From assembly GCF_014764385.1 (NCBI RefSeq), contig NZ_CP061714.1, positions 1,488,001 through 1,552,000 on the forward strand: DNA of 64,000 nucleotides, in the 5' to 3' direction. Under the pieces are notes generated by a model. That model did no database searches, was not told the DNA's origin, and saw only the letters and a list, made by a program, of their open reading frames with translations. This document shows positions 26,812 to 35,604 of the stretch, piece after piece (position 1 is the first letter of the stretch; each line of letters opens with the position of its first letter). The position numbers were made by a program, and so were the translations under genes. The stretch is from Luteimonas sp. MC1825. Lineage in GTDB: Bacteria > Pseudomonadota > Gammaproteobacteria > Xanthomonadales > Xanthomonadaceae.

Positions 26812-27942
26812 TCAGGACGTCATGCGTTCCCAGAAGCCCTTGACGCCATCCACGAAGGTGCTGGCCTTGGGCGAGTGGCGGCGCGCGCCATCGCCGACGA
26901 ACGTCGCTTCCAGCTGCTCCAGCAGCTCGCGCTGCTGGTTGGTCAGGTTGACCGGGGTCTCGATCACCACCTTGCAGTAGAGGTCGCCCGGCGCGCGGCT
27001 GCGCACCGACTTCACGCCCTTGTCGCGCAGGCGGAAGACCTTGCCGGTCTGGGTTTCTGCGGGAATGCGGATCTCCGCTTCGCCGCCAAGCGTCGGCACG
27101 CGCGTGGTGTCACCGAGCGCGGCCTGGCCGATGCGGATCGGCACTTCGCAGTGCAGGTCGTCGCCGTCGCGCTCGAAGATCGGGTGCGGGCGCACGCGCA
27201 CCTCGACGTACAGGTCGCCGGGCTGCGTGCCGGGAGGCCCCGCCTCGCCCTCGCCCGAGAGGCGGATGCGGTCGCCGTTGTCCACGCCGGCCGGGATCTT
27301 GACCGACAGCACCTTCTCTTCCTCGACTCGGCCGTTGCCGCGGCAGGACGGGCACGGCGACTTGAAGGTCTGGCCGCGGCCGTGGCAATGCGGGCACGGC
27401 TGCTGCATCGAGAAGATGCCGCGCTGGAACCGCACCTGGCCACGCCCCTGGCAGGTGTCGCAGGTCTCGAGCTTGCCGTCCTCGGAGCCGGTGCCGTTGC
27501 AGGGATCGCAGGCGGCCAGCGTGGGCAGTTCGATGCGGCGCTCGACGCCCGCCACCGCCTCTTCGAGGTCGAGTTCCATCACGTAGCCGACGTCGGCGCC
27601 GCGTCGCGGGCCGCGCGTGCCGCCGCCAGCACCGCCGAAGATGTTGCCGAAGATGTCCCCGAAAATGTCGCCCATGTCCGGCTGGCCGGGACCGGCATTG
27701 CCGCCGCCCATGCCGTGCTCGAACGCGGCGTGGCCATGCTGGTCGTACATGCGGCGCTTGCCGCCGTCGGACAGCACTTCATAGGCCTCCTTGCACTCCT
27801 TGAACGCGGCCTCGGCCTCGTGGTTGCCCGGATTGCGGTCAGGGTGGTGCTTCATCGCGCTGCGGCGATAGGCCTTCTTCAGTTCATCGTCGCCGGCGTT
27901 GCGGGCAACGCCGAGGACTTCGTAGTAGTCGCGCTTGCTCAT
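26812..27942 (-). CDS. dnaJ: Chaperone DnaJ
   Basis: 376 residues with all type-I Hsp40 parts. The J domain (1-70) has HPD in [12 protein letters not shown] Gly/Phe-type linker with many Gly follows. The zinc-finger region (~135-215) has four Cys pairs ([32 protein letters not shown]). The C-terminal substrate domains complete it. It stimulates DnaK ATPase and delivers substrates. It is last in hrcA-grpE-dnaK-dnaJ, 111 bases after dnaK with a hairpin between. Confidence 0.98.
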   Translation of the reverse strand: MSKRDYYEVLGVARNAGDDELKKAYRRSAMKHHPDRNPGNHEAEAAFKECKEAYEVLSDGGKRRMYDQHGHAAFEHGMGGGNAGPGQPDMGDIFGDIFGNIFGGAGGGTRGPRRGADVGYVMELDLEEAVAGVERRIELPTLAACDPCNGTGSEDGKLETCDTCQGRGQVRFQRGIFSMQQPCPHCHGRGQTFKSPCPSCRGNGRVEEEKVLSVKIPAGVDNGDRIRLSGEGEAGPPGTQPGDLYVEVRVRPHPIFERDGDDLHCEVPIRIGQAALGDTTRVPTLGGEAEIRIPAETQTGKVFRLRDKGVKSVRSRAPGDLYCKVVIETPVNLTNQQRELLEQLEATFVGDGARRHSPKASTFVDGVKGFWERMTS

Positions 27943-28000
27943 GGATCAGTGGTCATCTGTGTCGGGCGACGCACCCGTGCAACCGGGCGCGGAAACGACA

Positions 28001-28034
28001 TCGGGAACCGCGCATACGCAGCCACGGTTCCCGA
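28001..28034 (-). terminator. Intercistronic hairpin between dnaK and dnaJ
   Basis: A perfect 10-bp stem (28001-28010 with 28025-28034, 14-base loop) starts 20 bases past the dnaK stop. It has no U-tract, so partial termination, or 3' stabilisation of dnaK mRNA giving more DnaK than DnaJ, is the likely role. Confidence 0.5.
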
Positions 28035-28053
28035 CGTCACATACCGATGGCGG

Positions 28054-29973
28054 TCAGGCCTTGGAGTCGTCGTCCTTGACCTCGGTGAACTCGGCATCGA
28101 CGACGTCGTCGCCGGCCGCCGGCGCACCGGCATCGCCACCCGCATCGCCACCACCCTGCTGGGCCGCGGCGGCGAAGAGCGCCTGCGCGGCCTCCTCGAG
28201 CACCTTGGTCCTGGCCTCGATCTGCACCTTGTCGTCGCCCTTCATGGCGGTCTCGACGTCGGCGATCGCAGCCTCGACCCGGCCGATCACGTCGCCCGGC
28301 ACCTTGTCGCCGTTGTCCTTGATCGCCGTGCGCGTGCCGTGCACCAGGGCGTCGGCCTGGTTGCGGGCGCCGACCAGTTCGTGGAACTTCCTGTCGTCCT
28401 CGCGGTGCGCTTCGGCATCGGCCACCATCCGCTGGATTTCCTCGTCCGAAAGACCCGAGCCGGCCTTGATCTCGACCTTCTGCTCCTTGTTGGTCTTCTT
28501 GTCCTTGGCGGTGACGTGCACGATGCCGTTGGCGTCGATGTCGAACGACACCTCGACCTGCGGCATGCCGCGCGGCGCGGCGTCGATGCCGGTGAGGTCG
28601 AACTTGGCCAGCGACTTGTTGTAGCGGGCCTGCTCGCGCTCGCCCTGCAGCACGTGCACGGTGACCGCGGACTGGTTGTCCTCGGCGGTGGAGAAGGTCT
28701 GCGAGGCCTTGGTGGGCACCGTGGTGTTCTTCTCGATGATCTTGGTGAACACGCCACCCAGGGTCTCGATGCCGAGGCTCAGCGGGGTCACGTCGAGCAG
28801 CAGCACGTCCTTGACGTCGCCCGCCAGCACGCCGCCCTGCACCGCGGCGCCGATGGCGACCGCCTCGTCGGGGTTGACGTCCTTGCGCGGCTCCTTGCCG
28901 AAGAACTCGGCGACCGCCGCCTGCACCTTCGGCATGCGCGTCTGGCCGCCGACCAGGATCACCTCGTTGACGTCGCTGGCACGCAGGCCGGCGTCGTTGA
29001 GCGCGGTGCGGCACGGCTCGATGGTCTTTTTGATCAGGTCCTCGACCAGCGCCTCCAGCTTGGCGCGCGTCAGCTTGATGTTGAGGTGCTTCGGGCCCGA
29101 GGCGTCGGCGGTCACGTACGGCAGGTTGACCTCGGTGTGCTGCGCGGTGGACAGCTCGATCTTTGCGCGCTCTGCGGCATCGCGCAGGCGCTGCAGGGCC
29201 AGCGGATCCTTGCGCAGGTCCATGCCCTGGTCCTTGTTGAACTCGTCGACCAGGTAGTCGATGACGCGCTTGTCGAAGTCCTCGCCACCGAGGAAGGTGT
29301 CGCCGCTGGTGGCGAGCACCTCGAACTGCTTCTCGCCGTCGACTTCCGCGATCTCGATGATCGACATGTCGAAGGTGCCGCCGCCGAGGTCGTACACGGC
29401 GATCTTGCGGTCGCCGCCGTCCTTGTCCAGGCCATAGGCCAGCGCGGCCGCGGTCGGCTCGTTGATGATGCGCTTGACGTCGAGCCCGGCGATGCGGCCG
29501 GCGTCCTTGGTCGCCTGGCGCTGCGAGTCGTTGAAGTACGCAGGCACGGTGATGACGGCTTCGGTGACCTTCTCGCCCAGGTAGTCCTCGGCGGTCTTCT
29601 TCATCTTTTCCAGGATACGCGCGGACACTTCCTGCGCCGACAGCTTCCGGCCGTCGCTGGTCGCGACCCAGGCGTCGCCGTTGTCGTGCTGGGCGATGGC
29701 GTACGGCACCAGGCCGATGTCCTTCTGCACCTCGGCGTCGGTGAACTTGCGGCCGATCAGGCGCTTCACCGCGTAGAAGGTGTTCTGCGGGTTGGTGACC
29801 GCCTGGCGCTTGGCCGACGCACCCACCAGCACCTCGCCGTCCTTGGTGTAGGCGACGACGGAGGGCGTGGTGCGGTCGCCCTCGCTGTTCTCGATGACGC
29901 GGGCCTTGCCGCCGTCCATGATCGCCACGCACGAGTTGGTCGTGCCCAGGTCGATGCCAATGATCTTTGCCAT
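28054..29973 (-). CDS. dnaK: Chaperone DnaK (Hsp70)
   Basis: 639 residues. The ATPase domain (1-385) begins [19 protein letters not shown] and has [16 protein letters not shown] and [13 protein letters not shown]. The linker [21 protein letters not shown] is followed by the substrate-binding beta domain, helical lid, and an acidic C-terminus ending [10 protein letters not shown]. It folds and disaggregates proteins with DnaJ and GrpE. A good sigma-32-type promoter lies upstream, 56-84 bases before the ATG. Confidence 0.99.
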   Translation of the reverse strand: MAKIIGIDLGTTNSCVAIMDGGKARVIENSEGDRTTPSVVAYTKDGEVLVGASAKRQAVTNPQNTFYAVKRLIGRKFTDAEVQKDIGLVPYAIAQHDNGDAWVATSDGRKLSAQEVSARILEKMKKTAEDYLGEKVTEAVITVPAYFNDSQRQATKDAGRIAGLDVKRIINEPTAAALAYGLDKDGGDRKIAVYDLGGGTFDMSIIEIAEVDGEKQFEVLATSGDTFLGGEDFDKRVIDYLVDEFNKDQGMDLRKDPLALQRLRDAAERAKIELSTAQHTEVNLPYVTADASGPKHLNIKLTRAKLEALVEDLIKKTIEPCRTALNDAGLRASDVNEVILVGGQTRMPKVQAAVAEFFGKEPRKDVNPDEAVAIGAAVQGGVLAGDVKDVLLLDVTPLSLGIETLGGVFTKIIEKNTTVPTKASQTFSTAEDNQSAVTVHVLQGEREQARYNKSLAKFDLTGIDAAPRGMPQVEVSFDIDANGIVHVTAKDKKTNKEQKVEIKAGSGLSDEEIQRMVADAEAHREDDRKFHELVGARNQADALVHGTRTAIKDNGDKVPGDVIGRVEAAIADVETAMKGDDKVQIEARTKVLEEAAQALFAAAAQQGGGDAGGDAGAPAAGDDVVDAEFTEVKDDDSKA

Positions 29974-30028
29974 GGGATGTATGCCTCTTTGAGGTTTGTC
30001 TGGGGGGCGGCAAGCCGCCGATGACTGC

Positions 30029-30057
30029 TATCTGGGGACGCGGCGGGCGCCTTCAAG
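30029..30057 (-). promoter_or_regulatory. Sigma-32-type heat-shock promoter of dnaK
   Basis: On the minus strand a perfect CTTGAA -35 (30057-30052) and a CCCCAGATA -10 (30037-30029; consensus CCCCATNTA) are spaced by 14 bases. It overlaps the 3' end of the grpE region, giving dnaK its own heat-shock start inside the operon. A small hairpin (30006-30019) lies in the leader. Confidence 0.75.
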
Positions 30058-30073
30058 CGCCGGGGGCGCGGAT

Positions 30074-30577
30074 TCAGTCGTCGCGGGCCACGGCGACGAG
30101 CGCCGGGCGCAGCAGCTGTTCGTTGAGCTGGTAGCCCTTCTGGAACAGCTGCGCGACCGCGCCGGCGGGAACGCCTGCGGCGTCCACCACGCTCATCGCC
30201 TGGTGCTGGTCGGGGTTGAACGCATCACCAGGAGCCGGCGCGAGCTGCACCAGCCCCTGGCTGGCCGTGACGCGCAGCAGTTCGCGCAGCGTCAGCTCCA
30301 TGCCCGTGCGCATCGGATCGTCGGCTGCGCCCGCGAGCAGCGCCGCGTCGAGGCTGTCGAACACCGGCAGCAGGTCGCCGAGCAACTGCTTGTTGGCGAA
30401 CCGGCAGGCATTCTGCACATCGCGCTGCAGGCGCTTGCGCTGGTTGTCAAGGTCGGCACGCTCCACCAGGGACTGCGCGCGCAGCTGCTCGAGCTCGCCG
30501 CGGAGGGCCTCGAGTTCGTCGTGCGGAATGGTGTCGGCGGCCTCGAGGGTATCGTCGGGCGTCTGTTCGTTGGTCAT
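30074..30577 (-). CDS. grpE: Nucleotide exchange factor GrpE
   Basis: 167 residues. A long N-terminal helix (DELEALRGELEQLRAQSLVE, then RADLDNQRKRLQRDVQNA) precedes the compact head ending FNPDQHQAMSVVDA...VAQLFQKGYQLNEQLLRPALV, the GrpE signature. It releases ADP from DnaK and acts as a thermosensor. It starts 5 bases after the hrcA stop. Confidence 0.97.
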   Translation of the reverse strand: MTNEQTPDDTLEAADTIPHDELEALRGELEQLRAQSLVERADLDNQRKRLQRDVQNACRFANKQLLGDLLPVFDSLDAALLAGAADDPMRTGMELTLRELLRVTASQGLVQLAPAPGDAFNPDQHQAMSVVDAAGVPAGAVAQLFQKGYQLNEQLLRPALVAVARDD

Positions 30578-30582
30578 CGCTG

Positions 30583-31665
30583 TCAGGGTCCGGGAGTGTC
30601 GCGGTCCGCACTTTGTGGGGATGGCGGCTCCGGATTCAAGGCATTGCCCAGCATGTCGGCGGTGGCCTGCACCACCGGAATCACCCGGTCGTAGGCCATT
30701 CGCGTGGGGCCGATGACCCCGAGCACCCCCAGTACGCGCCCCCCTGCCCCGTACGGAGCGGTCACCAGCGACATGCCGGCCAGCGGCGCCAGCCCGGTCT
30801 CCTCACCGATGAACACGCGCACGCCCGGTGCCTTCACCGTGCGCTCCAGCAGCTGCAGTATTTCGCGTTTCTGCGCGAAGGCGTCGAACAGCTCGCGCAG
30901 GCGCTCGACGTCGGCCAGGTCCTGCACCCCGAGCAGGCGCGCCTGGCCGGAGACCACCACGTCCTCGTCGCCGGGCACCAGCACCTGCTCGGCGATTTCG
31001 GTGGTCGCCCGCAGCAGGCCCTCCATTTCGCTGCGCGCGGCGCGCAGGTCGCTGACCAGGGTGGCGCGGATCTCGTGCAGCGGGCGGCCGGCGAAATTGG
31101 CGTTGAGGTAGTTGGCCACCTGTTCGAGTTCGGCCGGGCCGTAGGGGCGCCGGGTCAGCACGATGCGGTTCTGCACCTCATGGTCGGCAAAGACCACGAT
31201 CGCCATCACCCGCTGGCCGTCCAATGGCACGAAATCGATCTGCCGGAACGCGAACTGGCCGCGTCCCGGCACGCTGACCACGCCCACGAACCGGGTCATC
31301 GCCGAGACCAGCTCCGACGCGCTGCCGAGCAGCGACTGCGTGCCGCCGCCGGTCGCCAGCTCGCCGCGCAGGCGTGCCAGTTCCGGCTCCTGCAGCGGGC
31401 TCAGCTGCAGCAGCGAGTCGACGAACACGCGGTAGCCCTGCGGCGTGGGCACGCGCCCGGCCGACGCGTGCGGTGCCGCCAGCAGCCCGACCTCCTCCAG
31501 GTCGGCGAGGATGTTGCGGATGGTCGCCGGGCTGACATCCAGGCCGGCGTGGCGGGCCAGGGTCTGCGAACCCACGGGCTCGCCATCGCGGATGTGGCGC
31601 GCGATCAGGGTGCGCAGCAGCTGGCGTGCGCGGGCATCGAGGGGGTCATCGCGGCGTCGGGACAT
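30583..31665 (-). CDS. hrcA: Heat-inducible transcription repressor HrcA
   Basis: 360 residues. The N-terminal winged helix (ARQLLRTLIARHIRDGEPVGSQTLAR, VSPATIRNILADLEEVGLL) and the C-terminal GAF-like part with FIGEETGLAPLAGMSLV and GVIGPTRMAYDRVIP match HrcA. HrcA normally binds CIRCE elements; I see none at this locus, so its targets are probably elsewhere (for example groESL). The ATG at 31665 fits the family N-terminus. A sigma-32-like promoter sits so close that the mRNA would be nearly leaderless. Confidence 0.95.
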   Translation of the reverse strand: MSRRRDDPLDARARQLLRTLIARHIRDGEPVGSQTLARHAGLDVSPATIRNILADLEEVGLLAAPHASAGRVPTPQGYRVFVDSLLQLSPLQEPELARLRGELATGGGTQSLLGSASELVSAMTRFVGVVSVPGRGQFAFRQIDFVPLDGQRVMAIVVFADHEVQNRIVLTRRPYGPAELEQVANYLNANFAGRPLHEIRATLVSDLRAARSEMEGLLRATTEIAEQVLVPGDEDVVVSGQARLLGVQDLADVERLRELFDAFAQKREILQLLERTVKAPGVRVFIGEETGLAPLAGMSLVTAPYGAGGRVLGVLGVIGPTRMAYDRVIPVVQATADMLGNALNPEPPSPQSADRDTPGP

Positions 31666-31673
31666 CCCGGGGG

Positions 31674-31701
31674 TATATGTCGCCCGGCTCCGAGTCGCAA
31701 G
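31674..31701 (-). promoter_or_regulatory. Sigma-32-like promoter of hrcA operon
   Basis: Minus strand CTTGCG (31701-31696), 13-base spacer, then CGACATATA (31682-31674). The -10 matches CCCCATNTA at six of the eight specified bases. The -10 ends 8 bases before the hrcA ATG. Confidence 0.5.
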
Positions 31702-31754
31702 CGCTGCGACGCGGCGATGGCAGCCTGCCGTCCCTCGCGGCACAATCGCGTCCC

Positions 31755-33443
31755 ATGCTCAAGCGCCTCTCCATCAAGGATTTCGCCGTCGTCGCCGCCA
31801 CCGAGCTCGAGTTCGGGGCCGGTCTGACCGTGGTGTCGGGCGAGACCGGCGCCGGCAAGTCGCTGCTCGTCGATGCCCTCGGCTTCCTGTCGGGCCAGCG
31901 CGCCGACAGCGGCATGGTCCGGCATGCCGCGCAGCGCGCCGAGCTCGACGCCGACTTCGACCTCGCCGGCTCGCCGGCCGCGCAGGCCTGGCTGCGCGAA
32001 CAGGAGTTCGACGACGGCGAGGCCTGCCAGCTGCGCCGCACCTTGCGCGCCGATGGCGGTTCGCGGGCGTGGATCAACGGACGCCCGGCCACGCTCTCGC
32101 AACTGGCCGCGCTGGCGGCTCACCTGGTCGAGATCCATGGCCAGCACGAGCACCAGGCGCTGCTGTCGCGCGCCAGCCAGCTCGCCCTGCTCGACGCCTT
32201 CGGCCGCCACGAGGCGCTGCTGGCCGCGGTGGCCGCCGCAGCGCGCGGCTGGGCCGCGCTGCTGCGCGAACGCGAGCAACTGACCGCCGCAGGGGATGTC
32301 TCCGACCGCATCGACTGGCTCGGCCACCAGCTGGGCGAACTCGAGCGCGAGGACCTGGATGCGGACGCCATCAGCGCGCTCGCCGCCGCGCATCGCCGCC
32401 AGGCCCATGCCACCACCCTGGTCGACGCCTGCGACGTCGCCCTCGCCCGCCTCGGTGACGGCCACGGCGCGCTGCCCGCCGAGCTGCACCAGCTGCGCGG
32501 CGGGCTGGCGCGGCTGCAGGACCACGAGCCGCGCCTGGGCGAGGTGCAATCCATGCTCGAGGGTGCCGCGATCCAGCTGGACGAGGCGGCGATCCTGCTC
32601 GACCGCATCCGCGCCGACCTGGACCTCGACCCCGCGCAGCTCGAGGACCACGAGCGCCGCCTCGCGCGCCTGCACGACCTGGCGCGAAAGCACCGCGTGG
32701 CACCCGAAGGGCTCGCCGCGCAGCGTGACGCACTGGCCGCCGAACACGAGGCACTGCACGCCTCGGCGCGGCGCCTCGGCAGCCTGGGCACCGAGATCGA
32801 TGCCGCCGCGGAGGCCTGGCGCAAGGCCGCCGTGGCACTGGGCAAGGCGCGCGCGCGCGCCGGCAAGGCACTGGCTGTCGCCACCACCGCGCTCGTCGGC
32901 GAACTGGGCATGGGCGGCGGGCGATTCGAAGTCGCGCTGGAACCCACCGCCGGGGACGCTCCGGATGCGCAGGGCGCCGAGCGCGTCGAGTTCCTGGTGT
33001 CGGCCAACGCCGGGCAGCCGCCGCGACCGCTGCGCAAGGTCGCATCCGGCGGCGAACTGTCGCGCATTTCGCTGGCCATCGAAGTCGCCGCGCTGGGCCT
33101 CGACGCGGTGCAGACCATGGTCTTCGACGAAGTCGATTCCGGGATCGGCGGCGGCGTGGCGGAGATCGTCGGCCAGAAGCTGCGCGACCTCGGCAGCCGG
33201 CGCCAGGTGCTGTGCGTGACCCACCTGCCGCAGGTCGCGGCCCAGGGCCACGCGCACTACAGCGTCAGCAAGGCCGAACGCGGTGGCGTCACCCAGAGCG
33301 CGGTGCGCCTGCTCGACGACGGCGAACGCCAGGAAGAACTGGCGCGCATGCTGGGCGGGGTGGAGGTCAGCCGCGAGGCGCGTGCGGCCGCCAGGCGGCT
33401 GTTGCGCGATGCGGCGACAGGGGGCGTGGACGTCGCCGGCTGA
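31755..33443 (+). CDS. recN: DNA repair protein RecN
   Basis: 562-residue SMC-like ATPase of double-strand break repair. Walker A is GETGAGKS (~residue 31), the Q/IHGQHEHQALL segment follows, then long coiled coils (~150-350). The ABC signature is KVASGGELSRISLAIE and Walker B is TMVFDEVDSGIGG, with a terminal CVTHLPQVAAQGH His loop. Length is normal (~555). It diverges from hrcA over 89 bases. No Xanthomonas-type LexA box (TTAG-N6-TACTA) is visible there. A CACAAT -10-like element ends only 8 bases before the ATG. Confidence 0.97.
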   Translation: MLKRLSIKDFAVVAATELEFGAGLTVVSGETGAGKSLLVDALGFLSGQRADSGMVRHAAQRAELDADFDLAGSPAAQAWLREQEFDDGEACQLRRTLRADGGSRAWINGRPATLSQLAALAAHLVEIHGQHEHQALLSRASQLALLDAFGRHEALLAAVAAAARGWAALLREREQLTAAGDVSDRIDWLGHQLGELEREDLDADAISALAAAHRRQAHATTLVDACDVALARLGDGHGALPAELHQLRGGLARLQDHEPRLGEVQSMLEGAAIQLDEAAILLDRIRADLDLDPAQLEDHERRLARLHDLARKHRVAPEGLAAQRDALAAEHEALHASARRLGSLGTEIDAAAEAWRKAAVALGKARARAGKALAVATTALVGELGMGGGRFEVALEPTAGDAPDAQGAERVEFLVSANAGQPPRPLRKVASGGELSRISLAIEVAALGLDAVQTMVFDEVDSGIGGGVAEIVGQKLRDLGSRRQVLCVTHLPQVAAQGHAHYSVSKAERGGVTQSAVRLLDDGERQEELARMLGGVEVSREARAAARRLLRDAATGGVDVAG

Positions 33444-33452
33444 GGCCTGCGG

Positions 33453-33857
33453 TCAGCGCTTCTTGCGCACGTACAGCACCAGCGAGTGCTCTTCGAGGAT
33501 GTAGCCGTGCTGCGCGGCGATCCTGCTCTGCAGCTCCTCGATCTCCGGGCTCTCGAACTCGATGATGCGCCCGGTGTCGACGTCGACCATGTGGTCGTGG
33601 TGGCCACCGCGGTCGATCTCGTAGACCGCCGTGCCGCCCTCGAAATTGTGCTTGAGCACCAGCCCGGCCGCCTCGAACTGGGTCAGCACCCGGTAGACGG
33701 TGGCGAGGCCGATTTCATCGCCGCCTTCCAGCAGGTGGCGATAGATGTCCTCGGCGGTCATGTGGTGGTGCGCGGTCTTCTGCTCGAGCAGTTGCAGGAT
33801 GCGCATCCGGGGATGCGTGACCTTCAACCCGGCCTTGCGAAGCTCATGGGTTTCCAT
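33453..33857 (-). CDS. fur: Ferric uptake regulator Fur
   Basis: 134 residues from METHELRKAGLKVTHPRMRI. The winged helix (AEDIYRHLLEGGDEIGLATVYRVLTQFEAAGLV) and the metal-binding HHDHMVDVD region are clear. The CxxC pair that binds structural zinc in E. coli Fur is absent (VDVDTGRIIEF), as in other Xanthomonas and Pseudomonas Fur proteins as far as I recall. It represses iron-uptake genes with Fe(II) as corepressor. It converges with recN (9 bases between stops) and diverges from bamE, the arrangement known as fur-omlA in Xanthomonas. Confidence 0.97.
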   Translation of the reverse strand: METHELRKAGLKVTHPRMRILQLLEQKTAHHHMTAEDIYRHLLEGGDEIGLATVYRVLTQFEAAGLVLKHNFEGGTAVYEIDRGGHHDHMVDVDTGRIIEFESPEIEELQSRIAAQHGYILEEHSLVLYVRKKR

Positions 33858-33960
33858 GCCTGTTCCGTTCATTGGCGATTGGGGTGCCAGCTGCCGTGGA
33901 GCCGGTCGCGGCGGCTCGGCGAGTGTATCATCGCGGGGATTTCCGCCGTCCTGGGTTCCA

Positions 33961-34350
33961 ATGCGCAAGCTCCTCGTCCCCGTCATCGTCGCCTGCCTCG
34001 CCACTGGCTGCGGGCTCGTCTACAAACAGCCGATCTACCAGGGCAACCTGCTGAAGAGCAGCGACGTCGCACAGCTGCAGGCGGGCATGAACCGCCAGCA
34101 GGTGTCGGCATTGCTCGGCACGCCATCGGTCCAGGACCCGTTCCACCAGGAGCGCTGGGACTACACCGCCAGCGAGCGCACCGGCCGCATCGGCAAGACC
34201 GAGGTGCACAACCTCACGCTGTGGTTCGAGGGCGACACGCTGGCCAAGTGGGAAGGCGACCAGTTCCCCGATCGCGACGACGAACTGATCAAGGACGTGC
34301 GGCGCTCGTTCGGCCCCAACCTCGCGCGCGACAAGAAAAAGACGCGCTGA
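33961..34350 (+). CDS. bamE: Outer membrane assembly lipoprotein BamE (OmlA)
   Basis: 129 residues. The lipoprotein signal MRKLLVPVIVACLATGC places the acylated Cys at 17. The SmpA/OmlA fold contains VYKQPIYQGNLL and LQAGMNRQQVSALLGTP, typical of BamE. It supports the BAM complex that inserts beta-barrels. The 103 bases to fur contain TATCAT (33926-33931), a plausible -10 that overlaps a TACACT-like -10 on the other strand, so the two promoters may share one site. Confidence 0.95.
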   Translation: MRKLLVPVIVACLATGCGLVYKQPIYQGNLLKSSDVAQLQAGMNRQQVSALLGTPSVQDPFHQERWDYTASERTGRIGKTEVHNLTLWFEGDTLAKWEGDQFPDRDDELIKDVRRSFGPNLARDKKKTR

Positions 34351-34354
34351 CCGC

Positions 34355-34609
34355 TCAGCGGCGACGCGCGGCGCGCAGCCGCCTGGCATCCTTGGGGTCG
34401 ACCTGCAGCGGCCGCAACAGCTCCACCCGGTCACCATCGCGCAGCGCGGTGGTGGCGGTGACACGCTCACCGAACACCGCGTAGCAAGCCACTGCTTGCA
34501 GCGGCAGGCCGCAGGCGGCAATGGCGTCGGCCACGCGCGCGCCGTCGCGCAGTTCCACTTGCACACTGTGGTGCGTGCGTGGAAACGCGAGCACCACTTC
34601 GACGCGCAC
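34355..34609 (-). CDS. rnfH: RnfH family ubiquitin-fold protein
   Basis: 84 residues from a GTG at 34609. The beta-grasp core [50 protein letters not shown] matches RnfH/UPF0125 proteins, which are often next to ratA and whose role is unclear. An ATG at 34648 would overlap ratA by 38 bases; the GTG directly after the ratA stop (TGA G GTG) is preferred. It ends 4 bases from the bamE stop (convergent). Confidence 0.88.
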   Translation of the reverse strand: MRVEVVLAFPRTHHSVQVELRDGARVADAIAACGLPLQAVACYAVFGERVTATTALRDGDRVELLRPLQVDPKDARRLRAARRR

Positions 34610-34610
34610 C

Positions 34611-35042
34611 TCAGGCGTCCGGATCGTCGGCGATGCGCACGAAGTCATCGACCATGCGGTCGACCAGCCCCTGGAAGCCGAGCTTCATCGCCGGCGCCAG
34701 CAGGCGGCTGCGCGGCTCGAAATCCAGGCTGAGCGTGACCTTGCACGCCGACTCGTCGAGCGCGTGGAACTCCCAGCGGCCTTCGAGGCGCTTGAACGGG
34801 CCATCGCGCAGGTGCATGTCGATGCGCTGCGGTGGCGTGAGCAGGTTCTCCGTGGTGAACCAGGTGCGCATGCCGGCGATGCCGAGTTCGAGTCGACCGA
34901 GCACGCGCCCCGGTGCGGACTCGAGCACTTCGGCACGATCGCACCACGCGAACCGCGCCGGGTACGCCGCGATGTCGTTGACCAGCGCGAACATCCGCGA
35001 CGCGGCGTGTCCGACCAGGGCTGAGCGCTTGATGATGGGCAT
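34611..35042 (-). CDS. ratA: RatA-type ribosome association / START-domain protein
   Basis: 143 residues from [20 protein letters not shown], the conserved N-terminus of the RatA/Coq10 (polyketide cyclase/SRPBCC) family. [22 protein letters not shown] and the final helix ([15 protein letters not shown]) complete the hydrophobic pocket. E. coli RatA was described as blocking 50S-30S association; related Coq10 proteins bind ubiquinone, so either role is possible. It diverges from smpB by 55 bases, a pairing conserved in many gammaproteobacteria. Confidence 0.92.
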   Translation of the reverse strand: MPIIKRSALVGHAASRMFALVNDIAAYPARFAWCDRAEVLESAPGRVLGRLELGIAGMRTWFTTENLLTPPQRIDMHLRDGPFKRLEGRWEFHALDESACKVTLSLDFEPRSRLLAPAMKLGFQGLVDRMVDDFVRIADDPDA

Positions 35043-35097
35043 GTGGGCAGGCGGTCTCGCGTTCCTTTCCCGCCCCGTGCCGTGTGAGAATGACGCG

Positions 35098-35598
35098 ATG
35101 GGCAAGACTGCTGGCAAGGATAAGGGAAAGAGCGGCGCCGGGGGCACGATCGCGCTCAACAAGCGCGCGCGCCACGAGTACCACCTCGAGGACCGTTTCG
35201 AAGCCGGCATGGCGCTGCAGGGCTGGGAACTCAAGGCGATCCGCGCAGGCCGCGCCAACATCACCGAGAGCTACGCGGTGGTGCGCAGCGGCGAGATCTT
35301 CCTGTTCGGCGCGCAGATCACCCCGCTGCTGCAGGCGTCCACGCACGTCATCGCCGATGACCGCCGCACGCGCAAGCTGCTGCTGCACCGTCGCGAGATC
35401 GACATGCTGGTCGGCAAGGTGGAACGCGACGGCTACACCATCGTGCCCAGCGCGATGTACTGGAAGGGCAACAAGGTCAAGATCGAGATCTCGCTGGCCA
35501 AGGGCAAGCAGACCCACGACAAGCGCGACGCCGCCAGGGACCGCGACTGGGCGCGAGACAAGCAGCGCGTGATGCGGCGCCACAACCGCGACGCCTGA
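35098..35598 (+). CDS. smpB: SsrA-binding protein SmpB
   Basis: 166 residues with an OB-fold core ([49 protein letters not shown]) and a basic C-terminal tail ([20 protein letters not shown]) that occupies the mRNA channel. It delivers tmRNA to stalled ribosomes. Its partner ssrA lies only 2.3 kb downstream, beyond an opposite-strand kinase gene. A GAGAAT -10-like element (35086-35091) ends 6 bases before the ATG, so the mRNA may be leaderless. Confidence 0.97.
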   Translation: MGKTAGKDKGKSGAGGTIALNKRARHEYHLEDRFEAGMALQGWELKAIRAGRANITESYAVVRSGEIFLFGAQITPLLQASTHVIADDRRTRKLLLHRREIDMLVGKVERDGYTIVPSAMYWKGNKVKIEISLAKGKQTHDKRDAARDRDWARDKQRVMRRHNRDA

Positions 35599-35604
35599 GC
35601 GGCT

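Noticed and set aside
31666..31754. LexA (SOS) box in the hrcA-recN gap
   Set aside because: No TTAG-N6-TACTA or CTGT-N8-ACAG pattern is present on either strand.
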